From NCBI RefSeq assembly GCF_007744075.1, contig NZ_CP036266.1:6375248-6439247 (forward strand): 64,000 nt of DNA. The letters are read 5' to 3'. Under the pieces are notes generated by a model. That model was not told where the DNA came from. It saw nothing but the letters and a program-made list of their open reading frames with translations, and ran no database searches. This document shows, piece after piece, positions 54,097 through 62,538 of the stretch. Both the position numbers and the translations under genes were made by a program. This stretch comes from Gimesia chilikensis. GTDB taxonomy: Bacteria > Planctomycetota > Planctomycetia > Planctomycetales > Planctomycetaceae. Numbering within the stretch: position 1 is the first letter of the stretch; each line of letters starts with the position of its first letter.

Positions 54097-54428
54097 TCGA
54101 GAGAAGATTCTGTTAGAGAGAATCCACCTGCAGTGATTTACCTCACAGTGTAAAACACGGCTCTTCTCTATCCGTTTGTGAACTGATATTTTTTGATATA
54201 TCTATCCGATTTATCAGTCAGCAACCTGCATAGCCGACAAAATCATCACAGAAACGCTCGGTGTTTCTACGCATTTCGAATAATCCACGCTGATCCTGAA
54301 AATCAAGAACTAGGTTTGAAATTAGACCAGTTTATTTTTCATTTCAACCGGTTCTCGGGCTTTTTACCTCTTCAGAAATCTTCTGCAGGGGCAATTAGGT
54401 CCTCTATCCCGGTAAGGATCTCTCCAAA
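54097..54428. other. Intergenic region between aroB and the Hpt gene
   Basis: This 332-base AT-rich gap has a 6-bp inverted repeat GATTCT/AGAATC (54106-54124) shortly after the aroB stop, without a T-run. No gene and no convincing promoter for the Hpt gene were found. Confidence 0.4.
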
Positions 54429-54818
54429 ATGACGAATTCAAGTTCAGCTGAATCTACAGGCACCTGGCGTTTGATCCAACCAGAACAGGTTCTGGATATG
54501 GCAATCAACGATGTTGAATTCCTGACCGAACTGATTGATCTGTTTGTGGCCCTGGCTCCGGAACAGATGCAGGACATCCGTCGGGCGATTGACAGTAATG
54601 ATGCAGGTCTGCTCGCGGAAGTCGCCCACGCCTACAAGGGAACCGTCGGAAACTACACTCAGACCGGTCCTTATCCACTGCTGCAGTCGCTGGAAAATGA
54701 CGGCAAATCGGCAGACCTCCAGGCGAGCCAGAGCAAGTTTCAAACACTAGAACAAGAGATCAATGCCCTGCTGACCGAATTAGAGACCTTAAAAACTGAG
54801 GTCAATCAGTCCCTGTAA
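54429..54818 (+). CDS. Histidine phosphotransfer (Hpt) domain protein
   Basis: 129 residues forming one four-helix Hpt domain. The phospho-accepting His is His67 in AHAYKGTVGNY (HxxKG). Preceding helices are FLTELIDLFVALAPEQMQDI and RRAIDSNDAGLLAEVAHAYK. It lacks any kinase or receiver part, so it must take phosphate from a hybrid kinase encoded elsewhere and pass it to a receiver. The receiver gene at 54864 follows by 45 bases and is the obvious partner. Confidence 0.85.
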   Translation: MTNSSSAESTGTWRLIQPEQVLDMAINDVEFLTELIDLFVALAPEQMQDIRRAIDSNDAGLLAEVAHAYKGTVGNYTQTGPYPLLQSLENDGKSADLQASQSKFQTLEQEINALLTELETLKTEVNQSL

Positions 54819-54863
54819 TAGAATTTCAGTTGAGACCAAACCCACCTAGAAGGGTGTACCGCC

Positions 54864-55457
54864 ATGAAAGTTTTAGTCGTTGACGACGTTGGATACACGT
54901 GTCACTTCCATACCCGTTTGATTGAACAGTTCGGATACTCAGTCTGTTCAGCCACATCGGGCTTCGAAGCATTAAAAATGCTGAAAACGGATAACGATAT
55001 TAATATCGTGATTACAGATCTAATGATGCGCGGCATGGACGGTGTCGATCTTTATATGGAGGCTCAGCATCTGGAACGGTTCACCGATGAAGGCCCCCTC
55101 GATCCCCCACAATTCATCCTGATGACCGCACTGCGTATGGAAAAAAATTCGCAGGATAAAGATGTCATGCGTCTTAAACTGGCTGACGAACTGGGGATTT
55201 CCAAAATCATGTTCAAACCACTTGATCAGGAAGAACTCAAACAGTCTTTACACGAAATGGCAATGGGCGTGCCACAGATTTCGTCCTCAGATAAAGCGAT
55301 CGACCTCTATTCTCCCACCCAGAGCGTCAAAAACGTGGTACAGGGGATTATCAACTCCCGTAATTCCGGCGCTGCTGAGCAGTTCATGGAATGCCTGAGC
55401 GAAGAAGTCTCTTCATTAAAAGACTTTCTGTCCAAACTGCAAACCGTTGAATCATAA
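54864..55457 (+). CDS. Stand-alone response-regulator receiver protein
   Basis: 197 residues. The receiver spans about 1-135: acidic pair DD7-8 in VLVVDDVG, phospho-acceptor Asp52 in IVITDLMMRGMDG, Thr in FILMTALRME and Lys in KIMFKPLDQ. An unusual insertion (QHLERFTDEGPLDPPQ) lengthens the segment after Asp52. The last ~60 residues (LYSPTQSVKNVVQGIINSRN...) contain no known output domain, so it acts by protein contact. A Shine-Dalgarno-like AGAAGG lies upstream of the ATG. It is downstream of the Hpt gene and probably its phosphorelay partner. Confidence 0.88.
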   Translation: MKVLVVDDVGYTCHFHTRLIEQFGYSVCSATSGFEALKMLKTDNDINIVITDLMMRGMDGVDLYMEAQHLERFTDEGPLDPPQFILMTALRMEKNSQDKDVMRLKLADELGISKIMFKPLDQEELKQSLHEMAMGVPQISSSDKAIDLYSPTQSVKNVVQGIINSRNSGAAEQFMECLSEEVSSLKDFLSKLQTVES

Positions 55458-55519
55458 AGACTTACTAATCGTCACCTCACACAACACATCAAAAGTTATC
55501 GATTTGTATCAGGAGGGAT

Positions 55520-55547
55520 TTGACTGTATTCGCATTGGACCTATAGT
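55520..55547 (+). promoter_or_regulatory. Strong sigma-70-like promoter before the PilZ-like gene
   Basis: TTGACT (55520-55525) and TATAGT (55542-55547), each five of six consensus bases, are spaced by 16. The start would be near 55554, leaving a leader of about 100 bases. Confidence 0.6.
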
Positions 55548-55654
55548 TTCAAGAGAGTGAAGGCGTATACAAACATTTTTCATCAAGCTGACTGAAATTC
55601 AGAACTTAATGAATGTCCCCTCAGTCGTAAGATTTTCTCAAGTGAGTCTAAGTG

Positions 55655-56056
55655 ATGAGTCTGATAAGCCTGGAACAATATAGTGAAAAACAGAATCGCG
55701 CCATCAATCGCGTTCTGGACACCCTGGATCGCCTTGATGCGCGAACCAGCGCTCATTATTCAGAAAAGCGGGCACACGAACGCAAGGCTTTCCGTGGCCT
55801 GGTCTGGTTGTCGATTCCAGATGGCACCCAGGAATTCGACCAGGCAATGACCAAAGTCTGGTCCCGTTCGATCTCCCAGTCGGGACTCTCGTTTATCTAC
55901 CCGATGCGCATCTATGAGACTCAGGTTCGCGTTGGTGTTCCCGTGGGCACTGATCAGGTCACCTGGTTCCGAGCTGAAATCGTTCGCCAGAAGGAAGTCG
56001 AAGAAGAGCACTTTTGGGAATACGGCGTCCGCTTCCTGGGCAAAGTCATTGCCTGA
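55655..56056 (+). CDS. PilZ-domain-like protein
   Basis: 133 residues. An N-terminal helix (~1-35) precedes a beta-barrel domain with RAHER at 39-43, matching the RxxxR c-di-GMP motif, and VWSRSISQSGLSFIYP, matching the second motif (D/N)xSxxG but with Arg in place of the acidic or Asn residue. The pattern YGVRFLGKV at the end is typical of PilZ. The variant second motif makes c-di-GMP binding less certain. The frame also starts at GTG 55652; ATG 55655 is chosen. It lies just after the Hpt and receiver genes and has its own promoter. Confidence 0.7.
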   Translation: MSLISLEQYSEKQNRAINRVLDTLDRLDARTSAHYSEKRAHERKAFRGLVWLSIPDGTQEFDQAMTKVWSRSISQSGLSFIYPMRIYETQVRVGVPVGTDQVTWFRAEIVRQKEVEEEHFWEYGVRFLGKVIA

Positions 56057-56180
56057 ATGAATTCCCGGCAGATCTGGCACAGTTGAATTCGCATTCTCTA
56101 CCGGTATGATAATCGTCTGAGCCCGAGAGCTTTCAGACACCGCTCTCGCCTACTGAGAACAGCATGAGGACAGGCCGGTA

Positions 56181-56891
56181 ATGGACGACCTGAATGTGAT
56201 CATTCACGATAATTACACCCGCATTCGAAACCGCATCGATGCGGCCTGCCAACGCGTACAGCGTGATCCGCAGTCTGTCAGACTGGTAGCTGTCACCAAA
56301 TACGCCCGATTAGAGTGGGTTCAGGCACTGGTGGAACTGGGATGCCTGGATCTGGGTGAAAGCCGGACTCCCCAACTGGAAGAGCGGGCTACCCTGCTCT
56401 CTCCTGAACTACGCTGGCACTTCATTGGCCCGTTACAGCGGAATAAGGTCAGACGCACAATTGCGCACTGTAACCTGATTCATTCGGTTGATTCACTGAA
56501 GTTGCTGCAGGCCATTGATCGTATTGCTGGTGAGTCGGAGTTAAAGCCGGAAGTTCTGATCGAAGTCAATCTCGCAGGAGAAACCAGCAAAAAAGGGTTT
56601 TCCCGGGAATCTCTGACGGCAGAGTGGGATTCTCTCTGTCAGGTCTCGCATGTAAAGATTGCAGGGCTGATGACGATGGCTCCGCATGTCGAAGATCGGG
56701 TACTGGCTCGTCCGGTCTTTCGTGAGTTACGCGAACTCCGCGACGAGTTGCAGCAATGTTCACCGGAGCATGTTTCGCTCCAGGAACTTTCGATGGGTAT
56801 GAGCGGCGATTTTGAAACGGGCATCGAAGAAGGTGCAACCCTGGTACGAGTTGGCAGCGCCCTGTATGAAGGGCTGGAGTCCTCTGATTAA
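56181..56891 (+). CDS. yggS: YggS/PLPBP family pyridoxal-phosphate homeostasis protein
   Basis: 236 residues, a TIM-barrel PLP-binding protein like fold-type III racemases. PLP Lys is in VRLVAVTKYARLE. Other conserved segments are LGESRTPQLEERATLL (FGENxxQE in most relatives), RWHFIGPLQRNKVRRTI, LIEVNLAGETSKKGF and LSMGMSGDFETGIEEGATLV followed by RVGSALYEG. It keeps the B6 pool in balance and has no known catalysis. It precedes yggU by 7 bases, a conserved bacterial gene order. Confidence 0.93.
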   Translation: MDDLNVIIHDNYTRIRNRIDAACQRVQRDPQSVRLVAVTKYARLEWVQALVELGCLDLGESRTPQLEERATLLSPELRWHFIGPLQRNKVRRTIAHCNLIHSVDSLKLLQAIDRIAGESELKPEVLIEVNLAGETSKKGFSRESLTAEWDSLCQVSHVKIAGLMTMAPHVEDRVLARPVFRELRELRDELQQCSPEHVSLQELSMGMSGDFETGIEEGATLVRVGSALYEGLESSD

Positions 56892-56898
56892 AGAATGA

Positions 56899-57222
56899 GT
56901 GTTCATCGTGACAGCATCCCTGAACCTGGAATCTGACGGCTCTGCAGTACTGCTGCCGGTACGGGCGCAACCGAAAGCCAGCCGGAATCAAATCGAAGGC
57001 GTACACGACGGTCGACTTAAAGTCAGCGTCACCCAGGCCCCGGAAAAAGGAAAAGCGAATAAAGCTCTGCTTAAAGTGCTACAGAATGGACTCCAACTGA
57101 AACGATCTCAGATTGAGCTCATCAAAGGAGACACTGCCGGGTTGAAGGTCTTTCGTGTCTCTGACCTGACTCCCGCAGAGCTCCAGCACAGAATTAATAC
57201 CGCTTTGGGAATCTCCGACTGA
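56899..57222 (+). CDS. yggU: DUF167 family protein
   Basis: 107 residues from GTG 56899; a second GTG at 56908 (VTASLNLESDG) is an equally good start. DUF167 hallmarks are PVRAQPKASRNQIEGVHDGR, KVSVTQAPEKGKANKALLKV and IKGDTAGLKVFRV. Function is unknown; the gene commonly accompanies yggS. No transmembrane segment or cofactor motif. Confidence 0.9.
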   Translation: MFIVTASLNLESDGSAVLLPVRAQPKASRNQIEGVHDGRLKVSVTQAPEKGKANKALLKVLQNGLQLKRSQIELIKGDTAGLKVFRVSDLTPAELQHRINTALGISD

Positions 57223-57460
57223 GATTGGAACTCTTTATTGTTCACCCTGCCCCCTCGTGAGAATTCTTCTCGCTCAGTCGGATTTGGAAACCATTGATTG
57301 CAGCCAAAGGAACCGGCACATATAATCAGCAGAAGCTTACGTGTCTTACCTGAATACCTGCGTCCCGCTTGCCCGAACCACCCACACCCGGAAAGCCGGG
57401 AGTGGCCCAGACTAATTTCCCCCCTTTGTCTCTAAGATCACACAAAAGGACTAATTGACT

Positions 57461-58771
57461 ATGAGCTTCTCGATGCCCATTCGTCTGTTCCTGGGAGCTT
57501 TACTCGTTGGCGGACTGACCCTGTCTGCCCATGCTCTGGAACCGACCAAACTCTCTGACTCCTGGGAGCAATGGCGCGGTCCGAACCGCCAGAACCATTC
57601 TTCGGACACCGGTCTGCTGCAGGACTGGAATGCCACGCCCCCCAAACTCATCTGGACAGCGACAGGTCTGGGAAAAGGGTATGCCGGCGTTTCCATCAAA
57701 GACAACCGCCTGTTTACTACAGGAAATCTGCCCGAAGGTCAGGCCGTCATCGCCGTTAATATTGATGATGGTAAAATCCTCTGGAAAACCAATCTGCTTG
57801 AGTTGAATCCAGAACACGGTTATCCGGGAGCCCGTTGTACTCCTGCCATCGATGGCGACCGGCTGTATGCCATCACCTCCAATGGAGCCATTTCCTGCCT
57901 GAGCGTCGCTGACGGCGAAATCATCTGGACGAAAAACTTCGAGGACGAATGGGATGGCAAGATGATGTCTAAATGGGGGTTCTCTGAATCCCCCCTGGTC
58001 GACGGAGACTGGGTCCTCTGCACACCGGGCGGAAAAGACGCCATGATGGTCGCCCTGGACAAAACCACGGGACGGGAAATCTGGCGAACTTCTGTTTCTG
58101 ATCTGGGCCAAAAAGGAAAAGATGGAGCCGGCTACTCTTCCATCGTGATCTCCAACGCCGGTGGCGTCAAACAGTATGTGCAGCTCACCGGTCGCGGTGT
58201 GATTGGCGTACGTGCCAGCGACGGCAAACTGCTCTGGAACTATAATCCGGTAGCCAATGGTGTCGCTAACATTCCGACCCCCATCGTTTCCGGCGATTAT
58301 GTATTCTGCTCCACCGGTTATGGTACAGGCAGTGCTCTGCTCAAGCTCTCCAAAGAGGGAGATGGTATCAAAGCGGAAGAAGTTTACTTTCTGGATCCCA
58401 AGACTATGCAGAATCACCATGGTGGTATGGTCCTCTACAAGGACCATATTTATTGTGGCCACGGTCACAACAATGGCTTCCCTCTCTGCCTCGACCTGAA
58501 AACCGGCAAAGTTGCCTGGGGTGGCAAAATCCGGGGTGAAGGTTCCGGATCCGCTGCAGTGGTCTTCGCTGATGGCAATTTGATCTATCGCTACCAGAGT
58601 GGTGAAGTCGCCCTAATTGAAGCCAATCCCAAAGAATATATTCTCAAAGGGAGCTTCAAGGCGGATCAGGTGCTGGGCAAAGCCTGGGCACACCCGGTCG
58701 TCTGTGGCGGCAAACTCTATCTGCGGGATCAGGATGTGCTGATGTGCTACGACCTGAGAAAACAGAACTGA
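57461..58771 (+). CDS. Exported PQQ-type beta-propeller repeat protein
   Basis: 436 residues with a signal peptide (LFLGALLVGGLTLSAHALEP). The body is a series of PQQ/quinoprotein-like blades: SWEQWRGPNRQNHSSDTGLL is the planctomycete opening motif, and blades show the pattern W-K-T or W-R-T with D-G-x-x-L/I-W (for example IDDGKILWKT, VADGEIIWTK, KTTGREIWRT, ASDGKLLWNY). No catalytic Glu/Asp or Cys-Cys of methanol dehydrogenase is evident, so it is more likely a binding or scaffold protein than an enzyme. ATG 57461 has AAAGGA ten bases upstream; a TTG at 57455 is possible. A terminator follows. Confidence 0.9.
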   Translation: MSFSMPIRLFLGALLVGGLTLSAHALEPTKLSDSWEQWRGPNRQNHSSDTGLLQDWNATPPKLIWTATGLGKGYAGVSIKDNRLFTTGNLPEGQAVIAVNIDDGKILWKTNLLELNPEHGYPGARCTPAIDGDRLYAITSNGAISCLSVADGEIIWTKNFEDEWDGKMMSKWGFSESPLVDGDWVLCTPGGKDAMMVALDKTTGREIWRTSVSDLGQKGKDGAGYSSIVISNAGGVKQYVQLTGRGVIGVRASDGKLLWNYNPVANGVANIPTPIVSGDYVFCSTGYGTGSALLKLSKEGDGIKAEEVYFLDPKTMQNHHGGMVLYKDHIYCGHGHNNGFPLCLDLKTGKVAWGGKIRGEGSGSAAVVFADGNLIYRYQSGEVALIEANPKEYILKGSFKADQVLGKAWAHPVVCGGKLYLRDQDVLMCYDLRKQN

Positions 58772-58793
58772 GTTTGTCAGTCAACTAAATAAG

Positions 58794-58829
58794 AAAAGCT
58801 CTGCCAGATCAGACTGGCAGAGCTTTTTT
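58794..58829 (+). terminator. Intrinsic terminator after the beta-propeller gene
   Basis: A perfect 14-bp stem (58794-58807 with 58814-58827) with a 6-base loop is followed by a continuing T-run to 58829. Its other flank also has four A bases, so it may act in both directions for the convergent operon at 58888. Confidence 0.92.
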
Positions 58830-58887
58830 CATATCAAGACAGGTCATCCAGATCATCGCCCGAAAACCAGTTTCGAAGTAACAGCGG

Positions 58888-59682
58888 TCAACCTGAACTG
58901 TTTTTGAACTTACTCAGATCGATTTTACCGTTCCCTTCGACTGGCAGTTTCCCATTGGGACAATAGCGTGAACGAGCCACGCTGGAAGCAATATTGTAAG
59001 TGTAGACCGCATCCTGACGAATCAGGAAGATCACGGTCCCTTTCGGTTGGGCACCGATTTTATCGAGCATCTCCACGAACGGCAGGCTTTTGCGGAGGTC
59101 GTCACGACGGACATGTAGATCCTTGGAGGGACCGTCCAGGACAACAATTCCGTTTTTCGTACATTCGATAAAGGTCGGGTTCAGATCAACGCCACTTCCG
59201 CCCGGCTGAATCCGGACTTCGGCAGCGACCGGATTTTCCCGTTTATCCAGTTCCTTCTTGAGCTTATCAATTTCTTCCTGGAGTTTCTGGGGATCATCCT
59301 TAATTTCTTCGATCCGCTTTTCCAGACGATTGGCTTCGGCCAGCAGCTTTACTTTCTCTTCCGGCTTGATGTCAGAAGGCAGTTTCTGTTTTTCCTGTTT
59401 GAGCTTCTTCAACTCTTCCAGTGCCAGCATCAACTGACGGTTCAGTTTCGATAAATCTGCGACCTCAGTCTCGACCTCCTCCAGCTCCTGCTCTTTCTCT
59501 TTGATCTCCTTAATGTTCTCTTCGTATTCTTCTACGCGTTTCCAGGAGTCATCCTGCTGATCCATCTGGCTGAGCGCCATGGCGGTAATCATCAGCGTCA
59601 GCACACCAATCACGCAGGCAAGAATACTCAGAAACGGGAAGAGAGAGACCGTTTCTTCATCACTTTTCTTTCGTCTCGCCAC
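58888..59682 (-). CDS. MotB/ExbD-like membrane protein with coiled coil
   Basis: 264 residues from GTG 59682, one base after the stop of the MotA/ExbB-like gene. The N-terminus is short and basic (MARRKKSDEETVSLF), followed by one membrane helix FPFLSILACVIGVLTLMITA; a coiled coil rich in K, E and L covers ~45-150, and a soluble C-terminal domain (~165-255) includes KNGIVVLDGPSKDL. Topology and gene order match MotB/TolR/ExbD partners, but the helix contains no Asp or Glu, the residue that carries protons in those proteins. A stator-like structure is plausible; proton flow is not supported. Function unknown. Confidence 0.7.
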   Translation of the reverse strand: MARRKKSDEETVSLFPFLSILACVIGVLTLMITAMALSQMDQQDDSWKRVEEYEENIKEIKEKEQELEEVETEVADLSKLNRQLMLALEELKKLKQEKQKLPSDIKPEEKVKLLAEANRLEKRIEEIKDDPQKLQEEIDKLKKELDKRENPVAAEVRIQPGGSGVDLNPTFIECTKNGIVVLDGPSKDLHVRRDDLRKSLPFVEMLDKIGAQPKGTVIFLIRQDAVYTYNIASSVARSRYCPNGKLPVEGNGKIDLSKFKNSSG

Positions 59683-59683
59683 G

Positions 59684-61144
59684 TTATCTTACTTTCCTTG
59701 AATTCCCAAACAGTCCCCAGCGCTTGCGGGGGGCTTCTACCTGCTGAATCAGAACCTGTTTCTCTCCCAGGTTGGTCAACACGGTATTCAGTCCATTCAG
59801 TCCCTGCTGAACACCATTGAAAGACTGGGTCAGCACACCGGCGGCTTCGGCCATTTCAGTTGCTTCACCATTCATCTGCTCCAGATGTGAGGTGTGTGCT
59901 GCCTGCAGCTCGGTCAGCTTCCCTTCAACCGTTTCCAGTTGCTTGACGACTTCCTGCACCTGCGAAAGCTGCTCTTCCTGCTGTGCACGGATTTTTTCGT
60001 CGATCTTGCCCCAGGATTTCATCACCGCTTGAGACAGGGTTTCGCCGATGCCCTCCAGCTTTTCGATCCACGTCTGTAACTCGGCATGGTGGTTGGCCAT
60101 CGCTTTATCGATGGTTCGCTGTATGAGGCGACGATGATCTTTCTCGTCTCCTCCGCCGCCACCGTGCTCGCTTTCCTTGAGTCGCTTCAGCAGGTTTTCA
60201 TTACAGTATTCATCTACCCAGTTCAGCAGGTCTTCTTCCGATTTCTGCATGGAACTGCTGGGGAACATCACCAGCATACTCATCACGAGTGCGACCAGCG
60301 TCGTATCGAACGCAGTCGACAAACCACCGGTCACACTTCCCAGTGACTCTTTCAGAGCGGAAATGTCCTGGGCTTTATCCATACCGCCTGAGAAGCCCCC
60401 CACCGCGGCACTAATCCCGATCACGGTTCCGATGAACCCGAGAATCGGAATAGCCCAGATGAAGACTTTAAGAATTGTATAACTGGAATCAACGGCGGTT
60501 GCATCGATTTCCGATTGTGACTGCAGTCGGTTGGAAACTTCAGAACTGCTTTTCAGAACCCGGAAATGCTCGAGACCTCGCAAAACCCGGTTCACCAGAA
60601 AGCTTTCACGGGGATCGACGGGGAGATTTCTCACGTGATCGATAAACTTAGGAACGGTTTTCTCAGAGATATCCTCCGAAATGTCCGTCGGCAGTGTGTC
60701 AAACAGCATCGATTCCTTCTGTTTAACCAGCTTGAAGTATTTCAGAACGAGGATGGTGCCGGACCAGCTCATCAGAAAGACCAGAGCATAAGGCACCATG
60801 CCGCGGTCCAGGAAGAGTTCCCCAAAGTAGTAATTCCGAATGGGAAACATCAGTGCGAGATAGGCGATGGAGATACCAACGGCAATCAGACCACTTTTGG
60901 AAAGACTGACTTCAGTCCCATCGGCCCAACCGCTGGATACGTGTTTTTTGGTTTCCCGATTACTGGCTGTCGATTTGCTCGCTGAAGAACTGCTGACATC
61001 AACCGACGTATCGATGATGGGGGTTTCCGGCTTTTTGACTGTCATCGTGTGATGACAGTAAGGACAACGGACTTTCTTACCAACGTTCTCATCGCGGACT
61101 TTGAGTTTTTTGGAACACTTTTCACAAGGAAACTGGAAATACAT
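59684..61144 (-). CDS. MotA/TolQ/ExbB-family channel protein with N-terminal zinc ribbon
   Basis: 486 residues. It begins with a four-Cys zinc ribbon, FPCEKCSKKLKV...KVRCPYCHHTM. Two membrane helices follow (AVGISIAYLALMFPI; YALVFLMSWSGTILVL), a cytosolic segment, then the MotA/ExbB signature helices AIPILGFIGTVIGISAAVGG and LSTAFDTTLVALVMSMLVMF. The C-terminal ~170 residues are helical and coiled coil-like (LQTWIEKLEGIGETLSQAVM...). Frame opens at 61210 but the extra 22 residues are basic and unlike the family, so ATG 61144 is chosen. First gene of a two-gene operon with the MotB/ExbD-like gene. Confidence 0.85.
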   Translation of the reverse strand: MYFQFPCEKCSKKLKVRDENVGKKVRCPYCHHTMTVKKPETPIIDTSVDVSSSSASKSTASNRETKKHVSSGWADGTEVSLSKSGLIAVGISIAYLALMFPIRNYYFGELFLDRGMVPYALVFLMSWSGTILVLKYFKLVKQKESMLFDTLPTDISEDISEKTVPKFIDHVRNLPVDPRESFLVNRVLRGLEHFRVLKSSSEVSNRLQSQSEIDATAVDSSYTILKVFIWAIPILGFIGTVIGISAAVGGFSGGMDKAQDISALKESLGSVTGGLSTAFDTTLVALVMSMLVMFPSSSMQKSEEDLLNWVDEYCNENLLKRLKESEHGGGGGDEKDHRRLIQRTIDKAMANHHAELQTWIEKLEGIGETLSQAVMKSWGKIDEKIRAQQEEQLSQVQEVVKQLETVEGKLTELQAAHTSHLEQMNGEATEMAEAAGVLTQSFNGVQQGLNGLNTVLTNLGEKQVLIQQVEAPRKRWGLFGNSRKVR

Positions 61145-61515
61145 TACTCGGGAACCCCAGGGACATATAGACTTACGTACACAGCGTCTTTTCAGAGAAA
61201 TTCGCTTCACTACATTTCGATTAGTTTATCCAAGTTGACGCAGACACTAAAGTCAACAGCGGACTGGTTTCATATCCGAGGCTGAATCTACGATAAATGG
61301 GGACTGTTCTCGCTCAAATCCCGCATCATCGACTCCATTTGCTAAAGAATCGTATAAATTTCTTGCTCCATCTTGCTTCTCGAGTTCTAAAACCGTCAGA
61401 ATTCACGAGATAAGAACTTTTCGCTATAATAAAATGAGTTCAGTCTAGAAGTGGCGAGCCGCTTCAAACGCTGACACACCAGCAGAGCGAAATCCTAGAG
61501 ATAGAAAACTGGAAG
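61145..61515. promoter_or_regulatory. Divergent intergenic region with ROK gene promoter
   Basis: A rightward promoter is seen: TTCACG (61402-61407), 17-base spacer, and a perfect TATAAT (61425-61430), 86 bases before the ROK start. For the leftward motor operon there is an inverted repeat GTTGAC/GTCAAC (61234-61239 and 61252-61257) but no clear promoter. Confidence 0.55.
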
Positions 61516-62538
61516 ATGTCTACTGATTCAGTTCAACCAAAGAGCGGCTACTGGGCAGGTTTCGATCTGGGGGGCACGAAGATGCTCGCCAAGATCTTTG
61601 ATTCACAATATAAAACCCTGGGAAAGAAACGCAGAAAAACCAAGGGGCACGCGGGGGTGGAACTCGGTCTGGAGCGGATGGCTCAGACAATTCATCAGGC
61701 ACTGGAAGAAGCAGGTCTCACACCTGCCGAACTGGCGGGGATCGGCGTGGGTTGTCCGGGACCGCTGGATCTTGAGCAGGGCATCATTTTCGAGGCCCCT
61801 AATCTCGGCTGGTACAATGCCCCGGTTAAGCAGGTACTTGAGAAAGAGTTCGGTTGCCCGGTAGTCCTCTGTAATGATGTCGATGCGGGTGTCTATGGCG
61901 AGTATCGATTCGGCGCTGCCCGAGGGGCGAGTTCGACGCTGGGTATCTTCCCGGGAACGGGGATCGGCGGAGGCGCCGTCTATCGAGGTCAGTTGATTCA
62001 GGGCAGTAAAAGTTCCTGTATGGAAATCGGACACATCAAAGTCCTTCCGGAAGGTCCCGAGTGCGGATGTGGACAGTATGGCTGTCTGGAAGCGCTGGCC
62101 AGTCGACTGGCGATCTCCGCAGCGGCAGCTCAGGCTGCTTACCGGGGTGATGCTCCCAAGCTCCGCTCGCTGGCAGGCACAGACCTGTCCGATATTCGCA
62201 GCGGTATTCTCGCTTCCTCGATTAAAGGGGGCGATGAAAGTGTACGAAAAATTATTCTGCGGGCTGCTGAGTACATCGGAATTGCAGCAGGTAACATGGT
62301 CCACACCCTTTCCCCCGAAGTCATCGTACTTGGAGGGGGACTTGTGGAAGCGATGCCCGACCTGTTCGTCGAAGCGGTCTCGGAAGCCACGCGGCACAAT
62401 GTCATGCCGACATTCAAAGATTCATTTAAAGTCGTCGCCGCCCAGCTGGGAGATGATTCCAGCGTCATGGGTGTAGCCGCCTGGGCTCAGAAAGTCGTTC
62501 AGGAACAGTCATCCTCGAGAATTAAAACACAGGTATGA
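61516..62538 (+). CDS. ROK-family sugar kinase (glucokinase-like)
   Basis: 340 residues. ATP-binding motif AGFDLGGTKMLAKIFD at the N-terminus, the substrate segment CNDVDAGVYGEYRFGAARGA, the phosphate loop FPGTGIGGGAVYRGQLIQGS, and the ROK signature with a zinc site: MEIGHIKVLPEGPECGCGQY followed by GCLEALAS (H-x11-CxCGxxGCxE). Catalytic Asp is in CNDVDAG. It phosphorylates a hexose, most likely glucose, with ATP or possibly polyphosphate. It is the first gene of a pair; its stop codon overlaps the next start (ATGA). A TATAAT promoter lies upstream. Confidence 0.92.
   Translation: MSTDSVQPKSGYWAGFDLGGTKMLAKIFDSQYKTLGKKRRKTKGHAGVELGLERMAQTIHQALEEAGLTPAELAGIGVGCPGPLDLEQGIIFEAPNLGWYNAPVKQVLEKEFGCPVVLCNDVDAGVYGEYRFGAARGASSTLGIFPGTGIGGGAVYRGQLIQGSKSSCMEIGHIKVLPEGPECGCGQYGCLEALASRLAISAAAAQAAYRGDAPKLRSLAGTDLSDIRSGILASSIKGGDESVRKIILRAAEYIGIAAGNMVHTLSPEVIVLGGGLVEAMPDLFVEAVSEATRHNVMPTFKDSFKVVAAQLGDDSSVMGVAAWAQKVVQEQSSSRIKTQV

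Noticed and set aside
57500-58468. Minus-strand open frame of 322 codons
   Set aside because: Antisense to the beta-propeller gene, whose signal peptide and blade motifs are clear.
58888-61144. Zorya-type anti-phage system
   Set aside because: Only the MotA/MotB-like pair is present; no ZorC, ZorD or ZorE gene nearby, and the partner lacks the membrane Asp typical of ZorB.
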